Shown here: positions 1 to 8,486 of the stretch, piece after piece
Layout: each line of letters starts with the position of its first letter
How positions within the stretch are numbered: the first letter of the stretch is position 1
Source: Microbacterium sp. LWH3-1.2
GTDB taxonomy: Bacteria; Actinomycetota; Actinomycetes; Actinomycetales; Microbacteriaceae
DNA: 64,000 nucleotides
Direction of reading: 5' to 3'
Assembly: GCF_040675855.1 (NCBI RefSeq)
Contig: NZ_JBEGIK010000001.1
Span: forward strand, 124,001 to 188,000
Program-made: the position numbers and the translations under genes
The notes under the pieces: generated by a model
Seen by the model: the letters and a program-made list of their open reading frames with translations, nothing else
What the model was told of the DNA's origin: nothing
Databases searched by the model: none

Positions 1-296
1 ATGCTCGAGAGGAGCATGACCGACTTCTTCTTCATGTGGTCGACGATCACACCGAACACGACGCCGAAGACCGCGACGAGAAGCATGTACAACCCGCCGA
101 TGATCGCCGTCGCGAGCACCGACTTCGTCTCGAGGTAGACCCAGAACGTCAGCGCGAACCACAGGTAGCTCGATGTCACGTTGGCGAGCGCGGTGTTGAC
201 GAGCACCTGGTAGAACGCACGCAGGGTGCGCGCGTCGGGGCGGTGCTGGACGGGATCTTCGGATGCTGCGGGCCCGGCGGGGCTCGGCTGGCTCAT
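1..296 (-). CDS. MFS transporter, N-terminal part (cut by window edge)
   Basis: Only the first 98 residues are in the window. After a hydrophilic N-terminus (about 28 residues) come two hydrophobic stretches, near residues 33-55 and 60-80, followed by the basic loop DHMKKKS. This is the typical start of a major facilitator superfamily permease, where a charged loop follows helix 2. The ATG is preceded by a good ribosome binding site (GGAAGGAAT). It is divergent from a TetR regulator, and the intergenic region carries two palindromic operators, so export of a compound sensed by that regulator is the likely role. The substrate cannot be told. Confidence 0.75.
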   Translation of the reverse strand, partial: MSQPSPAGPAASEDPVQHRPDARTLRAFYQVLVNTALANVTSSYLWFALTFWVYLETKSVLATAIIGGLYMLLVAVFGVVFGVIVDHMKKKSVMLLSS

Positions 297-353
297 GACG
301 ATTCCTTCCGCGTGTTCACTGAACGAGCGGTGAGGGCGAGGGCCTAAGGTGAA

Positions 354-392
354 TGTGGACACTGTTCACATTCAGTGTTCACAACGTACACA
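354..392. promoter_or_regulatory. Double palindromic operator, TGTNNACNNNGTNNACA
   Basis: Two 17-bp palindromes of the form TGTNNACNNNGTNNACA lie at 354-370 and 376-392, with centres 22 bp apart (two helical turns), between the divergent MFS and TetR genes. A third copy, 16 of 17 bases identical to the second, is upstream of the DUF899 gene at 9222-9238. Probable binding sites for the TetR protein encoded at 411. Confidence 0.65.
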
Positions 393-410
393 CCCGGCCG
401 GGAGGACGCA

Positions 411-1058
411 ATGACTTCGCCCCTGCGTGCCTATCATCACGGCCACCTCCGACACGCACTGATCAGCGAGGGACTGCAGCTCGCCCGCACCGGCGGCCCG
501 GCCGCGGTGACCCTGCGCGAGGCGACCCGCGCCGCCGGCGTCTCACCCAATGCGGCGTACCGGCACTTCGCCGATCGCGACGCCCTGGTGCGGGCGGTGG
601 CCCGCGAAGCACAGCTCGAACTGGCCGCCGCGATCACGGCGCGCGTCGAGGCCACGCCGTCGGACCTCTCCCCCGCCGACACCGCGATCGAGCGGCTGCG
701 CCGCGTGGGACTGGCCTACATCGACTTCGCGCGCACCGAGCGCGGGTGGTTCGAGACCGCGTTCTTCACGCAGGACACCCACGCGAACGACGGCATCGTG
801 ACCCTGGACGACGAGATCGTCGCCCCCTTCCGGCTTCTGATGGACACGCTCGACGCGATGGTCGACGCCGGTGCCCTCTCCCCCGGACGCCGCCCGTTCG
901 CCGAGTGGGCCTGCTGGTCGGCCGTCCACGGCTTCGCCGACATCGCCGTGCACGGCCCGGTGCGATGGCAGCCGGCATCCGTCATCGACGCCCTCGCAGC
1001 AACCGTCGTGGAGTCGGCTATCGCAGGCGTCCGCGGCACGTCCACCGCGCCCTCGTAG
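411..1058 (+). CDS. TetR/AcrR family transcriptional regulator
   Basis: A 215-residue regulator. The N-terminal TetR helix-turn-helix spans roughly residues 15-60, with the typical pattern of resistance-helix and recognition segments (VTLREATRAAGVSPNAAYRH). The C-terminal part is an alpha-helical ligand-binding domain resembling the WHG subgroup. The ATG at 411 is chosen because GGAGG lies 5-9 bases before it; an upstream in-frame ATG at 375 would sit inside the operator. It is divergent from the MFS gene, and the shared intergenic region holds two operator palindromes, so autoregulation and repression of the transporter are expected. Confidence 0.85.
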   Translation: MTSPLRAYHHGHLRHALISEGLQLARTGGPAAVTLREATRAAGVSPNAAYRHFADRDALVRAVAREAQLELAAAITARVEATPSDLSPADTAIERLRRVGLAYIDFARTERGWFETAFFTQDTHANDGIVTLDDEIVAPFRLLMDTLDAMVDAGALSPGRRPFAEWACWSAVHGFADIAVHGPVRWQPASVIDALAATVVESAIAGVRGTSTAPS

Positions 1059-1067
1059 ACTTCGCAC

Positions 1068-1910
1068 ATGTCCGACCAGGCGACCGCCGTCTCCGTCCCT
1101 CGCCTGTCGCTGGTGCGGCGCGGACTGTCGTGGGTCGCCGACTACGTCTACGCGGCCCGCCGGCAGCTCGCCCTGTTGGCGCTGCCATGGACGATCGGGA
1201 GCCGCCGGCCCGTCCCGCGGGCGTGGCGCCGGGGCGACCCCACGCTGCCGGAGGTGTACCTCATCCCCGGCGTGTACGAGCACTGGACTTTTCTGCGTCC
1301 CCTCGGCGACGCCCTCGCCGCCGCGGGCCACCGCGTCGCGGTCGTGCACGGCCTGGGCGTGAACCGCCGCGCGATCCCCTCGACCGCCGATCGCCTCGGT
1401 GACCTCCTCGCCCGCACGCCGGCCCCCGACGCCGGGCGCGTGCTGGTGGCGCACAGCAAGGGCGGGCTCATCGGCAAGCACCTCCTCGTCTCGTCGGGCG
1501 CGGCCGCGCGCGCCGCCGCGGAGGCTGCCGCGGGCGGCGACCCGGCCGAGGCCGCCGCAGCGGCGACCGACCACGGGCGCCCGCTCGGCCTCGTCGGCCT
1601 CGTCGCCGTCGCCACCCCGTTCGGAGGCTCCCGGCTTGCGCGAATGTTCGTCGTGCCGAGCATCCGCGCGTTCCGCCCCAAGGACGAGACCATCCTCACC
1701 CTCGGGCGCGAGACGTCGGTCAACGGCCGCATCGTGTCGGTGTTCGGGCCGTGGGATCCCCACATCCCCGAAGGGAGCGCGCTCGACGGCGCGACGAACA
1801 TCGCGGTGCCGACATCCGGCCATTTCCGCGTCCTGGGCGCCCGATCGACCCAGCGCGCCGTGCTCGACGGCATCGCCGTGCTCACCGCGCGAGGTCACAC
1901 GGCGGACTAA
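1068..1910 (+). CDS. Alpha/beta hydrolase (lipase/esterase-like)
   Basis: 280 residues. The nucleophile elbow AHSKGG puts the catalytic serine at residue 130. LIPGVYEHW (65-73) resembles the oxyanion-hole strand, and a late GHF motif (His 252) with Asp 230 could complete the triad. Residues 145-170 form an Ala-rich insert. The substrate is unknown; triacylglycerol-lipase-like proteins have this pattern. No ribosome binding site is seen, but TAGACT lies 6 nt before the ATG and overlaps the stop codon of the TetR gene, so a leaderless transcript starting at this ATG is likely, giving it a promoter separate from the regulator. Confidence 0.75.
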   Translation: MSDQATAVSVPRLSLVRRGLSWVADYVYAARRQLALLALPWTIGSRRPVPRAWRRGDPTLPEVYLIPGVYEHWTFLRPLGDALAAAGHRVAVVHGLGVNRRAIPSTADRLGDLLARTPAPDAGRVLVAHSKGGLIGKHLLVSSGAAARAAAEAAAGGDPAEAAAAATDHGRPLGLVGLVAVATPFGGSRLARMFVVPSIRAFRPKDETILTLGRETSVNGRIVSVFGPWDPHIPEGSALDGATNIAVPTSGHFRVLGARSTQRAVLDGIAVLTARGHTAD

Positions 1911-1972
1911 GCCGCGGCTGGTCACGGCCTGACGAGCCGGTCGAGCGGCATCCGCTGCCGAGTGGGTCGACG

Positions 1973-2446
1973 TCAGTGGCGGCGGAGCATCTCGATCTCC
2001 TCGCGGTTCACCTCGGCGGCGTGGGCGAAGAGCTCGTTGGCGAAGGCGAGCTGATCGTCGGTCAGGGTCTCGAGATACGCGTTCCAGCGGGCTCCGACGC
2101 GGCCGTAGACCTCGCCGAAGCGGGCGAAGATCGCCTCGGGCACGGCGGCCACGATGACGCGGCGGCGGTCGTTCGGATCGCGGTCGCGCGTGACGAACCC
2201 GGCGCGCTCGAGCCGGTCGATCGCCGTTGTGATGGCGCCACCGGCGGTGAGCCCGGTGCGCTCGGCGAGCTCGCCCGGCGTCGCGGGGCCTTCGCTCATG
2301 AGCAGGCTGGCGCACTGGAGGTCCGTGCCGTTCAGGCCGCCCCACTTCGCCACCGCGTCTTGGAAGAGCACCGCCCGGGCCATGAACTCGCGCATCACTT
2401 CCGCAGCGCGCGCCATCTCGCGCGTTCGCGTTGACGTCTCGGCCAT
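1973..2446 (-). CDS. MarR family transcriptional regulator
   Basis: 157 residues, the usual MarR length. The winged helix lies around residues 40-105 and contains the recognition segment (LAERTGLTAGGAITTAIDRL) and the wing RDPNDRRRVIV, which is diagnostic of MarR proteins. The ATG at 2446 is chosen over a longer open frame because the upstream portion covers the divergent promoter and operator. It is transcribed away from an FAD monooxygenase gene, a common arrangement in which the regulator controls the oxygenase and itself. Confidence 0.85.
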   Translation of the reverse strand: MAETSTRTREMARAAEVMREFMARAVLFQDAVAKWGGLNGTDLQCASLLMSEGPATPGELAERTGLTAGGAITTAIDRLERAGFVTRDRDPNDRRRVIVAAVPEAIFARFGEVYGRVGARWNAYLETLTDDQLAFANELFAHAAEVNREEIEMLRRH

Positions 2447-2468
2447 GCTTCGCGTATTCTCTCCATTA

Positions 2469-2481
2469 TCGAGAGACTCGA
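2469..2481. promoter_or_regulatory. Operator palindrome in the MarR/monooxygenase divergon
   Basis: TCGAG-AGA-CTCGA is a perfect 13-bp palindrome. The motif ATCGAGA occurs twice, once overlapping the palindrome and once just to its right, in the 76-bp region between the divergent MarR and monooxygenase genes. Probably the MarR binding site. Confidence 0.5.
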
Positions 2482-2522
2482 ATATCGAGACTCCTGGGTG
2501 ACAGTCTACTGAGGAGCATCCC

Positions 2523-3743
2523 ATGCCACGGGCCATCATCATCGGAAGCGGCGTCGCCGGCCCGGCCACCGCACTGTTCCTGCAACGCGCCGGCTGGGAA
2601 GTCGAGATCTTCGAGGCCGCCCAGGAACCCGACGGCTACGCCGGCCTCTTCCTCAACCTCGCGACGAACGGGCTCGCCGTGCTCGACCAGCTCGGACTTC
2701 GCGAGGAATTGGTCGCAGCGGGGCATCCCGCTCCGGAGATGACGATGTGGTCGAGTTCGGGCAGAGCGCTCGGCACGGTGCCGAACGGCCCGGCGCGCGA
2801 ACCCGAGCGCGGCAGCGTCGTGGTGCGGCGCGGCATCCTGCACCAGGCGTTGCGGCGGGCGGCGCAGGAGGCAGGTATTCCGATCACGTTCGGGGCGCGG
2901 CTCGAACAGATCGAGGAGACGCATGCCGCGGTGCGCGCGTTCTTCGCCGACGGTCGCACAGCGGCCGGCGATGTGCTCGTGGGCGCCGATGGCGTCGGGT
3001 CGCCGACCCGCCGCCACATTGATCCGCACGCCCCTGACCCCGCGTATTCAGGGCTCGTCGGGCTCGGCGGCTTCGCACACGTGCCCGGTCTCGCGCCGAC
3101 GCCGGGGGCGCAGCACATGCTCTTCGGGCGCCGTTCGTTCTTCGGCTGGCTCGTGCGCGACGATGGCGAGGTGTACTGGTTCGCCAACATCACCCACCCG
3201 GCCGCCGATCGCGCAGCGGTTCGGAACGTCTCGGCCGAGGAATGGCTCGCGGAGCTGCGCGAACTGCATGCGGGCGATCCGCACCCGGTGCCGCTGATCC
3301 TCGAGCACGCGACGGGCGATGTGGGCGGCTACCCGATCGACGACCTCGCGCACGTGCCGAAATGGAGCAGCGGGCGGGTCGTGGGCGTCGGCGACGCGGT
3401 GCACGCCACGTCGCCGAGTGCCGGTCAGGGAGCCTCTCTCGCCCTCGAGGACGCGATCACGCTGGCGCGGTGCCTTCGGGACATCCCCGATCGCAGCGCC
3501 GCATTCGCCGAGTATCAGCGGCTTCGGCAGCCTCGCGCCGAGGCGGTCGTCGGCTACGCGCAGGCGATCAACAGGCACAAGCGCGTCACGAAGTCACGGC
3601 TCGGCATCGCGATCCGCGACGCCATGCTCCCGATGTTCCTGAGGAAGGCGCGCGACGACACCCGCAACGACTGGCTCTACAACCACCAGGTCGAGTGGGA
3701 CGTACCGGCCGTCGGCCACCGGTCCGGCAACAGCGCCCGGTAG
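2523..3743 (+). CDS. FAD-dependent monooxygenase (PHBH/UbiH-like)
   Basis: 406 residues. The N-terminal Rossmann motif GSGVAGPATALFL (residues 8-20) binds FAD. The middle motif GADGVGSPTRR is the DG fingerprint of flavoprotein hydroxylases, and VGVGDAVHATSPSAGQGA is the GD motif contacting the FAD ribityl chain. Such enzymes hydroxylate or epoxidise aromatic or other small molecules with NAD(P)H and oxygen. GAGGAG stands 7 bases before the ATG. It is divergent from a MarR regulator. The substrate cannot be told; a role in detoxifying or modifying a xenobiotic or antibiotic is possible, as in the closely similar TetX-like group. Confidence 0.85.
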   Translation: MPRAIIIGSGVAGPATALFLQRAGWEVEIFEAAQEPDGYAGLFLNLATNGLAVLDQLGLREELVAAGHPAPEMTMWSSSGRALGTVPNGPAREPERGSVVVRRGILHQALRRAAQEAGIPITFGARLEQIEETHAAVRAFFADGRTAAGDVLVGADGVGSPTRRHIDPHAPDPAYSGLVGLGGFAHVPGLAPTPGAQHMLFGRRSFFGWLVRDDGEVYWFANITHPAADRAAVRNVSAEEWLAELRELHAGDPHPVPLILEHATGDVGGYPIDDLAHVPKWSSGRVVGVGDAVHATSPSAGQGASLALEDAITLARCLRDIPDRSAAFAEYQRLRQPRAEAVVGYAQAINRHKRVTKSRLGIAIRDAMLPMFLRKARDDTRNDWLYNHQVEWDVPAVGHRSGNSAR

Positions 3744-3823
3744 ACGCCAGGAAGTCCCCCGCGGATCGTGCCACCACTTCTGCGAAGGCGGATACGCGGC
3801 GCGGCAGCGTCCGTTCGCGAACC

Positions 3824-3858
3824 AGCGGCCCGCGTGCACCCGAAGCACGCGGGCCGCT
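3824..3858. terminator. Intrinsic-type terminator hairpin
   Basis: A 14-bp perfect stem (3824-3837 with 3845-3858) and a 7-nt loop, ending in TTCCC. It lies between the converging monooxygenase gene and the HNH operon and could serve both strands. Confidence 0.7.
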
Positions 3859-3876
3859 TCCCATTCCGCGCGATGT

Positions 3877-4046
3877 CTACAGCTGCGGCGGGGTCCAGAC
3901 GAGAGTGTGACCGGTCGCGGTGAACAATTCGTTACCGGCGAGCTCGCCGGTCGTGGTCGGCTCGAGCATGAATCCTAGCGCCTCGCGGAAGTCGCGCGCC
4001 GGGTTGCCGTGCCGGAGCTCTCGTACAGACGGATGCTGAGACTCAT
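3877..4046 (-). pseudogene. Frameshifted small gene coupled to the HNH gene
   Basis: The HNH gene stop overlaps an ATG (ATGA at 4043-4046), the usual sign of a coupled next gene. That ATG opens [11 protein letters not shown], but the frame stops after 23 codons. The neighbouring frame, entered around 4020, continues as a protein-like stretch (LRHGNPARDFREALGFMLEP through LVWTPPQL) to a stop at 3877. One frameshift would join the two into a protein of about 56 residues. It is either a recent pseudogene or a sequencing error. The family is not recognised. Confidence 0.4.
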
Positions 4047-4411
4047 GCGGTCTCCCGGGGTACCGACGCGGTTCCGCGCCAGGAGGCGAGCACCTCGATG
4101 TGACGCAGCAGGAACGCCCGCTCATCGAGCCGTTTGCGGCGCAGCCACCCCGTCACCTCGTCGTTGCTCTTGCTCGCGTTGCACGAGCGACACGCGGGAA
4201 CCACGTTCTCGAACGTGTAGCGGCCGCCGCGCGAGATCGGCAGCACGCAGTCCTTCTGGAACGGACCCGCCGCCACGCCGCAGTACGCGCACGCGCCCCA
4301 TGCTTCGACGAGAGCCTCCCACTCGTCGAGCGTGAGGTCGTTGTCGGCGGCGGCCACCCGGCGCGCGCGGCGCCGCGCGGCGCGGGCACGCCTGGTCTGA
4401 CTCACCGCCAT
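4043..4411 (-). CDS. HNH-type endonuclease-like protein
   Basis: 122 residues. A very basic N-terminus is followed by a zinc-binding HNH-like core: CAYC, then [10 protein letters not shown], then N in [15 protein letters not shown]. The four cysteines of two CxxC pairs are intact and the Asn and second half fit the HNH fold. However, the position that is normally the catalytic His (DHxxP) is Cys here (DCVLP), so nuclease activity is uncertain. TAGGCT lies 6 nt before the ATG with no Shine-Dalgarno sequence, so translation is probably leaderless. The target is unknown. Confidence 0.75.
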   Translation of the reverse strand: MAVSQTRRARAARRRARRVAAADNDLTLDEWEALVEAWGACAYCGVAAGPFQKDCVLPISRGGRYTFENVVPACRSCNASKSNDEVTGWLRRKRLDERAFLLRHIEVLASWRGTASVPRETA

Positions 4412-4497
4412 ACCCGGAGCCTATTGCCCTCCGCAGGCGCGGCGTCGACGACCCACCGCTCGCGCGTCGACAGCGTGCGTTGCCGCGCTCGGGAGGG

Positions 4498-5328
4498 TCA
4501 GGCGACGCGGTCGGGCACCCCGTCGAGGAGCTTCTCGATCGTCGTGATCACACCGTGCTCGAGGTTCGATGGCGCCGAGTAGCGCGCCCGGGCCGCGACG
4601 TCCGGGTGGGCGTTGGCCATCGCGAACGAGAGGGACGCAGCATCCATCATCTCGAGGTCGTTGAGGTAGTCGCCGAACACCGCGGTCTGCCCGGGCGTGA
4701 TGCCTGTCGCCGCCTGCAGGCGCCGCAGCGCGACGCCCTTGTTGACGCCCTGGTTCATGACGTCGATCCAGTGCTCGCCCGACACGACCACCTGGTGGGT
4801 CGCGCGGAGGTCGTCGAGCGCGGGGGCGGTGGCTGCGGCGTCCGCGAAGTCGAAGATCGCGACCTTGAGGATCTGGTCGTCGACCGCGAGGAGGTCGGGC
4901 ACGGTCGCGAGGCGCGCGTAGTACTTCTCGGCCTCGGGCAGGAACGCATCGCCGGCGCGCTCGATGTACGCCGACCGCTTGCCGCAGACGACGACTCCGA
5001 GATCGCGCCCGGCTGCGGCGAGCGCACGCAGGCGCGTGACGAGGGACGCGGTGAACGCGGCATCCATCGCCTCCGAGCTGATCTCGGTGTCGCCCTCGAC
5101 GACGTACGCGCCGTTCTCGGCGATGAACACCGTGTCGTCGAGGTGCTCGGCGAACGCACGCTGGAGGGTCGCGAGCTGCCGCCCGCTCGCCGGGGCGAAG
5201 CGGATGCCGGCTTCGTGCAGGCGGTCCAGCAGCGGCCAGAGGGCCTCGGGGATGCGGCCGTCGCCGTCGAGCAGGGTGCCGTCCATGTCGACGGCGATCA
5301 GGCGAAGGTCGGGCGAGGGGAAAGGCAT
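4498..5328 (-). CDS. HAD superfamily phosphatase, Cof-type
   Basis: 276 residues. It has all HAD motifs: [11 protein letters not shown] (motif I, nucleophile Asp), the Ser/Thr motif in PASGRQ, Lys in KGVALRRL, and [10 protein letters not shown] (motif IV). The C2B cap between motifs I and III, and the overall length, match the Cof/YwpJ group. These enzymes dephosphorylate sugar phosphates, flavin mononucleotide or pyridoxal phosphate in the cytosol. It is divergent from pgi, so a sugar-phosphate substrate is possible but unproven. GGAAG precedes the ATG. Confidence 0.85.
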   Translation of the reverse strand: MPFPSPDLRLIAVDMDGTLLDGDGRIPEALWPLLDRLHEAGIRFAPASGRQLATLQRAFAEHLDDTVFIAENGAYVVEGDTEISSEAMDAAFTASLVTRLRALAAAGRDLGVVVCGKRSAYIERAGDAFLPEAEKYYARLATVPDLLAVDDQILKVAIFDFADAAATAPALDDLRATHQVVVSGEHWIDVMNQGVNKGVALRRLQAATGITPGQTAVFGDYLNDLEMMDAASLSFAMANAHPDVAARARYSAPSNLEHGVITTIEKLLDGVPDRVA

Positions 5329-5451
5329 GGTGCTTCCACCCTACGTTCGCGTCCCTGTCCGTCAGGCGAGACCCGGCGCTCACAAGACAGGGAGACCGCC
5401 GGTGAGAAATGCGTAACCAATGCGCGCACCCGCGCGGGTACCTTGGGGTGC

Positions 5452-7131
5452 GTGACAGCTCCCATCGATGCCACCATCACGTCCGCCTGGGCCGAGCTCA
5501 GCTCGATCCGCGACTCGTTCGCCCCCGATCTGCGCGACTGGTTCGCCATCGATCCGCGCCGCGCCGAGCGCCTGAGCTTCGAGCTCGCCGACCTGCACGT
5601 CGACCTGTCGAAGAACCTCGTGACCGACGAGATCCTCGCCTCCCTCGTGCGCCTCGCGGAAGAGACCGGCGTCGCCGAGCGCTACGCCGCGATGCTCGCC
5701 GGCGAGCACATCAACACCACCGAGGACCGCGCGGTGCTGCACACGGCGCTCCGCCGCCCCGCGGACGCCGAGCCCGCGCTCGTCGTCGACGGCCAGGACA
5801 TCGACGCCGACGTGCAGTCGGTCCTCACCGCCATGACCGCCTTCGCCGACCGCGTGCGCTCGGGTGAGTGGCACGGCGTGACCGGCAAGAAGGTCACCCA
5901 CATCGTCAACATCGGAATCGGCGGCTCCGACCTCGGCCCCGTGATGATCTCGGCTGCGCTCGAGCCGTACGCCACCGCCGGCATTCAGGCCCGGTTCGTG
6001 TCGAACATCGATCCGTTCGACATCGCGAACAAGACCAAGGACCTCGACCCCGAGACCACGCTCTTCATCGTCGCGTCGAAGACGTTCACGACCCTCGAGA
6101 CGCTGACCAACGCGCGCCTCGCGCGCGACTGGCTGTGGGCGGGCCTGGAGAAGTCGGGGGCGATCGACGGTTCGGACGAGGCGAAGACGGATGCTGTGGC
6201 CCACCACTTCGTCGCCGTCTCGACCGCTCTCGACAAGGTCGCCGCGTTCGGGATCGACACCGACAACGCCTTCGGCTTCTGGGACTGGGTCGGCGGCCGC
6301 TATTCGGTGGACTCCGCCATCGGCCTGTCGCTCATGATCGAGCTCGGACCCGAGGTCTTCCGCGAGCTGCTCGCCGGATTCCACGCGGTCGACGAGCACG
6401 TGGCGAACACGCCGCTCGAGCGCAACGTGCCGGTTCTGATGGGCCTCCTGAACATCTGGTACTCGAACTTCCTGGGCGCTCAGTCGCACGCGGTGCTCCC
6501 GTACGCGCAGCAGCTGTCGCGCTTCGCCGCGTACCTGCAGCAGCTCACGATGGAGTCCAACGGCAAGTCGGTGCGCTGGGACGGCTCCCCCGTCACCACC
6601 GACACCGGCGAGGTGTTCTGGGGCGAGCCTGGCACGAACGGCCAGCACGCGTTCTACCAGCTGATCCACCAGGGCACGCGCCTGATCCCCGCCGACTTCA
6701 TCGCCTTCGCGAACCCGGCGTACCCGCTCGAGGACGGCGGCCGCGACGTGCACGGCCTGTTCCTGTCGAACTTCCTCGCGCAGACGAAGGCCCTCGCCTT
6801 CGGCAAGACCGCCGAAGAGGTCGAGGCCGAGGGCACCACCGGAGCCCTCGTGGCCGCGCGCACCTTCGCGGGCAACAAGCCGACGACGTCGATCTTCGCG
6901 CCGGCGCTGACCCCCGCCGTGCTCGGCCAGCTCGTCGCTCTGTACGAGCACATCACCTTCACGCAGGGCGTCATCTGGGGCGTCAACTCCTTCGACCAGT
7001 GGGGCGTCGAGCTCGGCAAGCAGCTCGCACTGCAGATCGCCCCCGCGATCGAAGGAGACGAGACCGCGATCGCCGCCCAGGACGCCTCGACCCGAGCGCT
7101 CCTCGCCTACTACGCCGAGCACCGCAAGTAG
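5452..7131 (+). CDS. pgi: Glucose-6-phosphate isomerase
   Basis: 559 residues, close to the usual bacterial length of about 550. It interconverts glucose 6-phosphate and fructose 6-phosphate in glycolysis and gluconeogenesis. Both family signatures are present: [14 protein letters not shown] and [13 protein letters not shown]. The phosphate-binding stretch GIGGSDLGP and the SKTFTT motif are also intact. The GTG at 5452 is chosen because the conserved N-terminus ([15 protein letters not shown]) starts there and TACCTT sits 7 nt upstream, fitting a leaderless start; the much longer upstream open frame is antisense to the HAD gene. A strong terminator follows. Confidence 0.97.
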   Translation: MTAPIDATITSAWAELSSIRDSFAPDLRDWFAIDPRRAERLSFELADLHVDLSKNLVTDEILASLVRLAEETGVAERYAAMLAGEHINTTEDRAVLHTALRRPADAEPALVVDGQDIDADVQSVLTAMTAFADRVRSGEWHGVTGKKVTHIVNIGIGGSDLGPVMISAALEPYATAGIQARFVSNIDPFDIANKTKDLDPETTLFIVASKTFTTLETLTNARLARDWLWAGLEKSGAIDGSDEAKTDAVAHHFVAVSTALDKVAAFGIDTDNAFGFWDWVGGRYSVDSAIGLSLMIELGPEVFRELLAGFHAVDEHVANTPLERNVPVLMGLLNIWYSNFLGAQSHAVLPYAQQLSRFAAYLQQLTMESNGKSVRWDGSPVTTDTGEVFWGEPGTNGQHAFYQLIHQGTRLIPADFIAFANPAYPLEDGGRDVHGLFLSNFLAQTKALAFGKTAEEVEAEGTTGALVAARTFAGNKPTTSIFAPALTPAVLGQLVALYEHITFTQGVIWGVNSFDQWGVELGKQLALQIAPAIEGDETAIAAQDASTRALLAYYAEHRK

Positions 7132-7142
7132 CCCGCACCTGA

Positions 7143-7180
7143 CGAAGGGTGGGTGCCGGGCTTCCGGCACCCACCCTTCG
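7143..7180 (+). terminator. Terminator of pgi
   Basis: A 17-bp perfect stem (7143-7159 with 7164-7180) with a GCTT loop, 11 bases after the pgi stop. The T-tract is weak, as is common in actinobacteria. Confidence 0.85.
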
Positions 7181-7528
7181 ACGTTCGCGGTCGGCCTCGG
7201 CCTTCATCGTGTGGTGGCCAACGCAGAAGCACGCCAGCCGGAGGCCGCGCCGCAGCATCCGTTCCTCCTGCTCCTTCCCGTCGACCGTGATGAGCGAGCC
7301 GCCGACCGCGATCTCGCCCCGGAGCACGGGTCCGCCGATCCGCGCGGGTGAGAGATTTCTCATACTCCGATCAGGACTTTCCCGCAAAAGCACTCTCACG
7401 TTCTGTCCAGGAAACCACCGGGAACCGTCCAGACGCGATGAGGCAGACTCGGGGACTTGTGCGTCCGACCCGAAGGCGCACGGGCGCCGATACCCGCGGC
7501 GCGAAACCCGAAGGATCGTACGTTCGTC
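7181..7528. other. Long intergenic region / 5' region of the secreted protein gene
   Basis: About 350 bases with no gene I can support. A minus-strand open frame crosses it, but it has no recognisable domain and would run through the pgi terminator hairpin. The length upstream of a cell-wall protein gene leaves room for a long leader. I see no known riboswitch core. Confidence 0.4.
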
Positions 7529-8422
7529 ATGCATTCAGACCAGTCACCCACGCCTGCCCGCCGTTCACGCCGCCGCTTCATCGTGCCCGCCGTCGCCACC
7601 GGAGCCGCCCTGGGCGTGCTCCTCACGACAGGCCTCACGCTCGCCTCGCCGGCGCTCGCCGCAGCCGCGCCGCTCGCCGCATCGGCCATCGCCTCTGCCG
7701 CGACTCCTGAAGCCACCGCCGACTCCTTCCGCGAGATCCGCGCCGATGCGCAGGGCACCCTCCTCTCGGCCCGTGTCGCGCTGAGCGACGCCGCCTCGAT
7801 CACCGCCGACATCGCCGCCGCGGGATTGGACCTCGGTCTCGCCGACACGTCGGTCGACACCGCCGGTCTCGAGCACGCCGCGGACCGGCTCTCGAAGCTC
7901 GATGTCGTTCCGATGCTGCTGGTTCCGGGACTGACCACCGACGTGAGCGGCGCCACCGAGACGGTGAAGGCCCGCGTGACCGAGCTCCGCGAGCACCTCG
8001 TCGCCGCAAAGGAGAAGAAGGCCGCGGAAGAGGCGGCCGCCGCAGCCGCCGCCGAGGCTGCCGCCGAGGCGCAGCGCCAGGCCGAGGCTGCCGCCGCGCT
8101 CGCCGCCGCGAACACCCCCGAGGGCGCCAAGGCGACCGCTCGACAGATGGCGGCCTCGCAGTACGGCTGGGGCGACGACCAGTTCTCGTGCCTCGAGTCG
8201 CTTTGGACCAAGGAGTCCAACTGGAACTACCAGGCCTACAACTCCGGCAGTGGTGCGACGGGCATCCCGCAGTCGCTCCCCGGCAACAAGATGGCGAGCG
8301 CCGGAGCCGACTGGCAGACCAACGCCGCCACGCAGATCTCGTGGGGCCTCGGATACATCGCCGGCTCGTACGGCACGCCGTGCGCCGCATGGGGCCACTC
8401 CCAGGCCACCGACTGGTACTGA
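7529..8422 (+). CDS. Secreted transglycosylase-like protein with coiled coil
   Basis: 297 residues. The N-terminus has twin basic clusters (RRSRRRF) followed by a hydrophobic stretch and an Ala-rich cleavage region ending near ALAAAAP, an export signal. The middle (about residues 150-205) is an Ala/Glu/Lys coiled coil. The C-terminal 75 residues resemble the lysozyme-like fold of actinobacterial transglycosylase/resuscitation-type proteins: LESLWTKESNWNYQAYN holds the likely catalytic Glu, then GATGIPQSLPGNKMA and WGLGYI. It probably acts on peptidoglycan outside the membrane. The start is placed at 7529 because the signal peptide begins there. Confidence 0.85.
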   Translation: MHSDQSPTPARRSRRRFIVPAVATGAALGVLLTTGLTLASPALAAAAPLAASAIASAATPEATADSFREIRADAQGTLLSARVALSDAASITADIAAAGLDLGLADTSVDTAGLEHAADRLSKLDVVPMLLVPGLTTDVSGATETVKARVTELREHLVAAKEKKAAEEAAAAAAAEAAAEAQRQAEAAAALAAANTPEGAKATARQMAASQYGWGDDQFSCLESLWTKESNWNYQAYNSGSGATGIPQSLPGNKMASAGADWQTNAATQISWGLGYIAGSYGTPCAAWGHSQATDWY

Positions 8423-8440
8423 TCCGTCGCCGATGTGGAC

Positions 8441-8480
8441 GGATGCCGCACCCTGGCCGCAGTCGCGGGGTGCGGCATCC
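8441..8480. terminator. Bidirectional terminator hairpin
   Basis: A 13-bp perfect stem (8441-8453 with 8468-8480) between two converging genes. Confidence 0.75.
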
Positions 8481-8486
8481 GCGTCT

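Noticed and set aside
543..2345. 600-residue minus-strand open frame
   Set aside because: Antisense to the TetR, hydrolase and MarR genes; composition is low-complexity Arg/Gly/Asp typical of a shadow frame in GC-rich DNA.
5380..7170. 596-residue minus-strand open frame opposite pgi
   Set aside because: Pure shadow of pgi, no domain or start signal.
7181..7528. Possible c-di-AMP (ydaO-type) riboswitch before the secreted cell-wall protein
   Set aside because: The position is attractive, because such riboswitches precede cell-wall hydrolases in actinobacteria, but I could not find the conserved core motifs.
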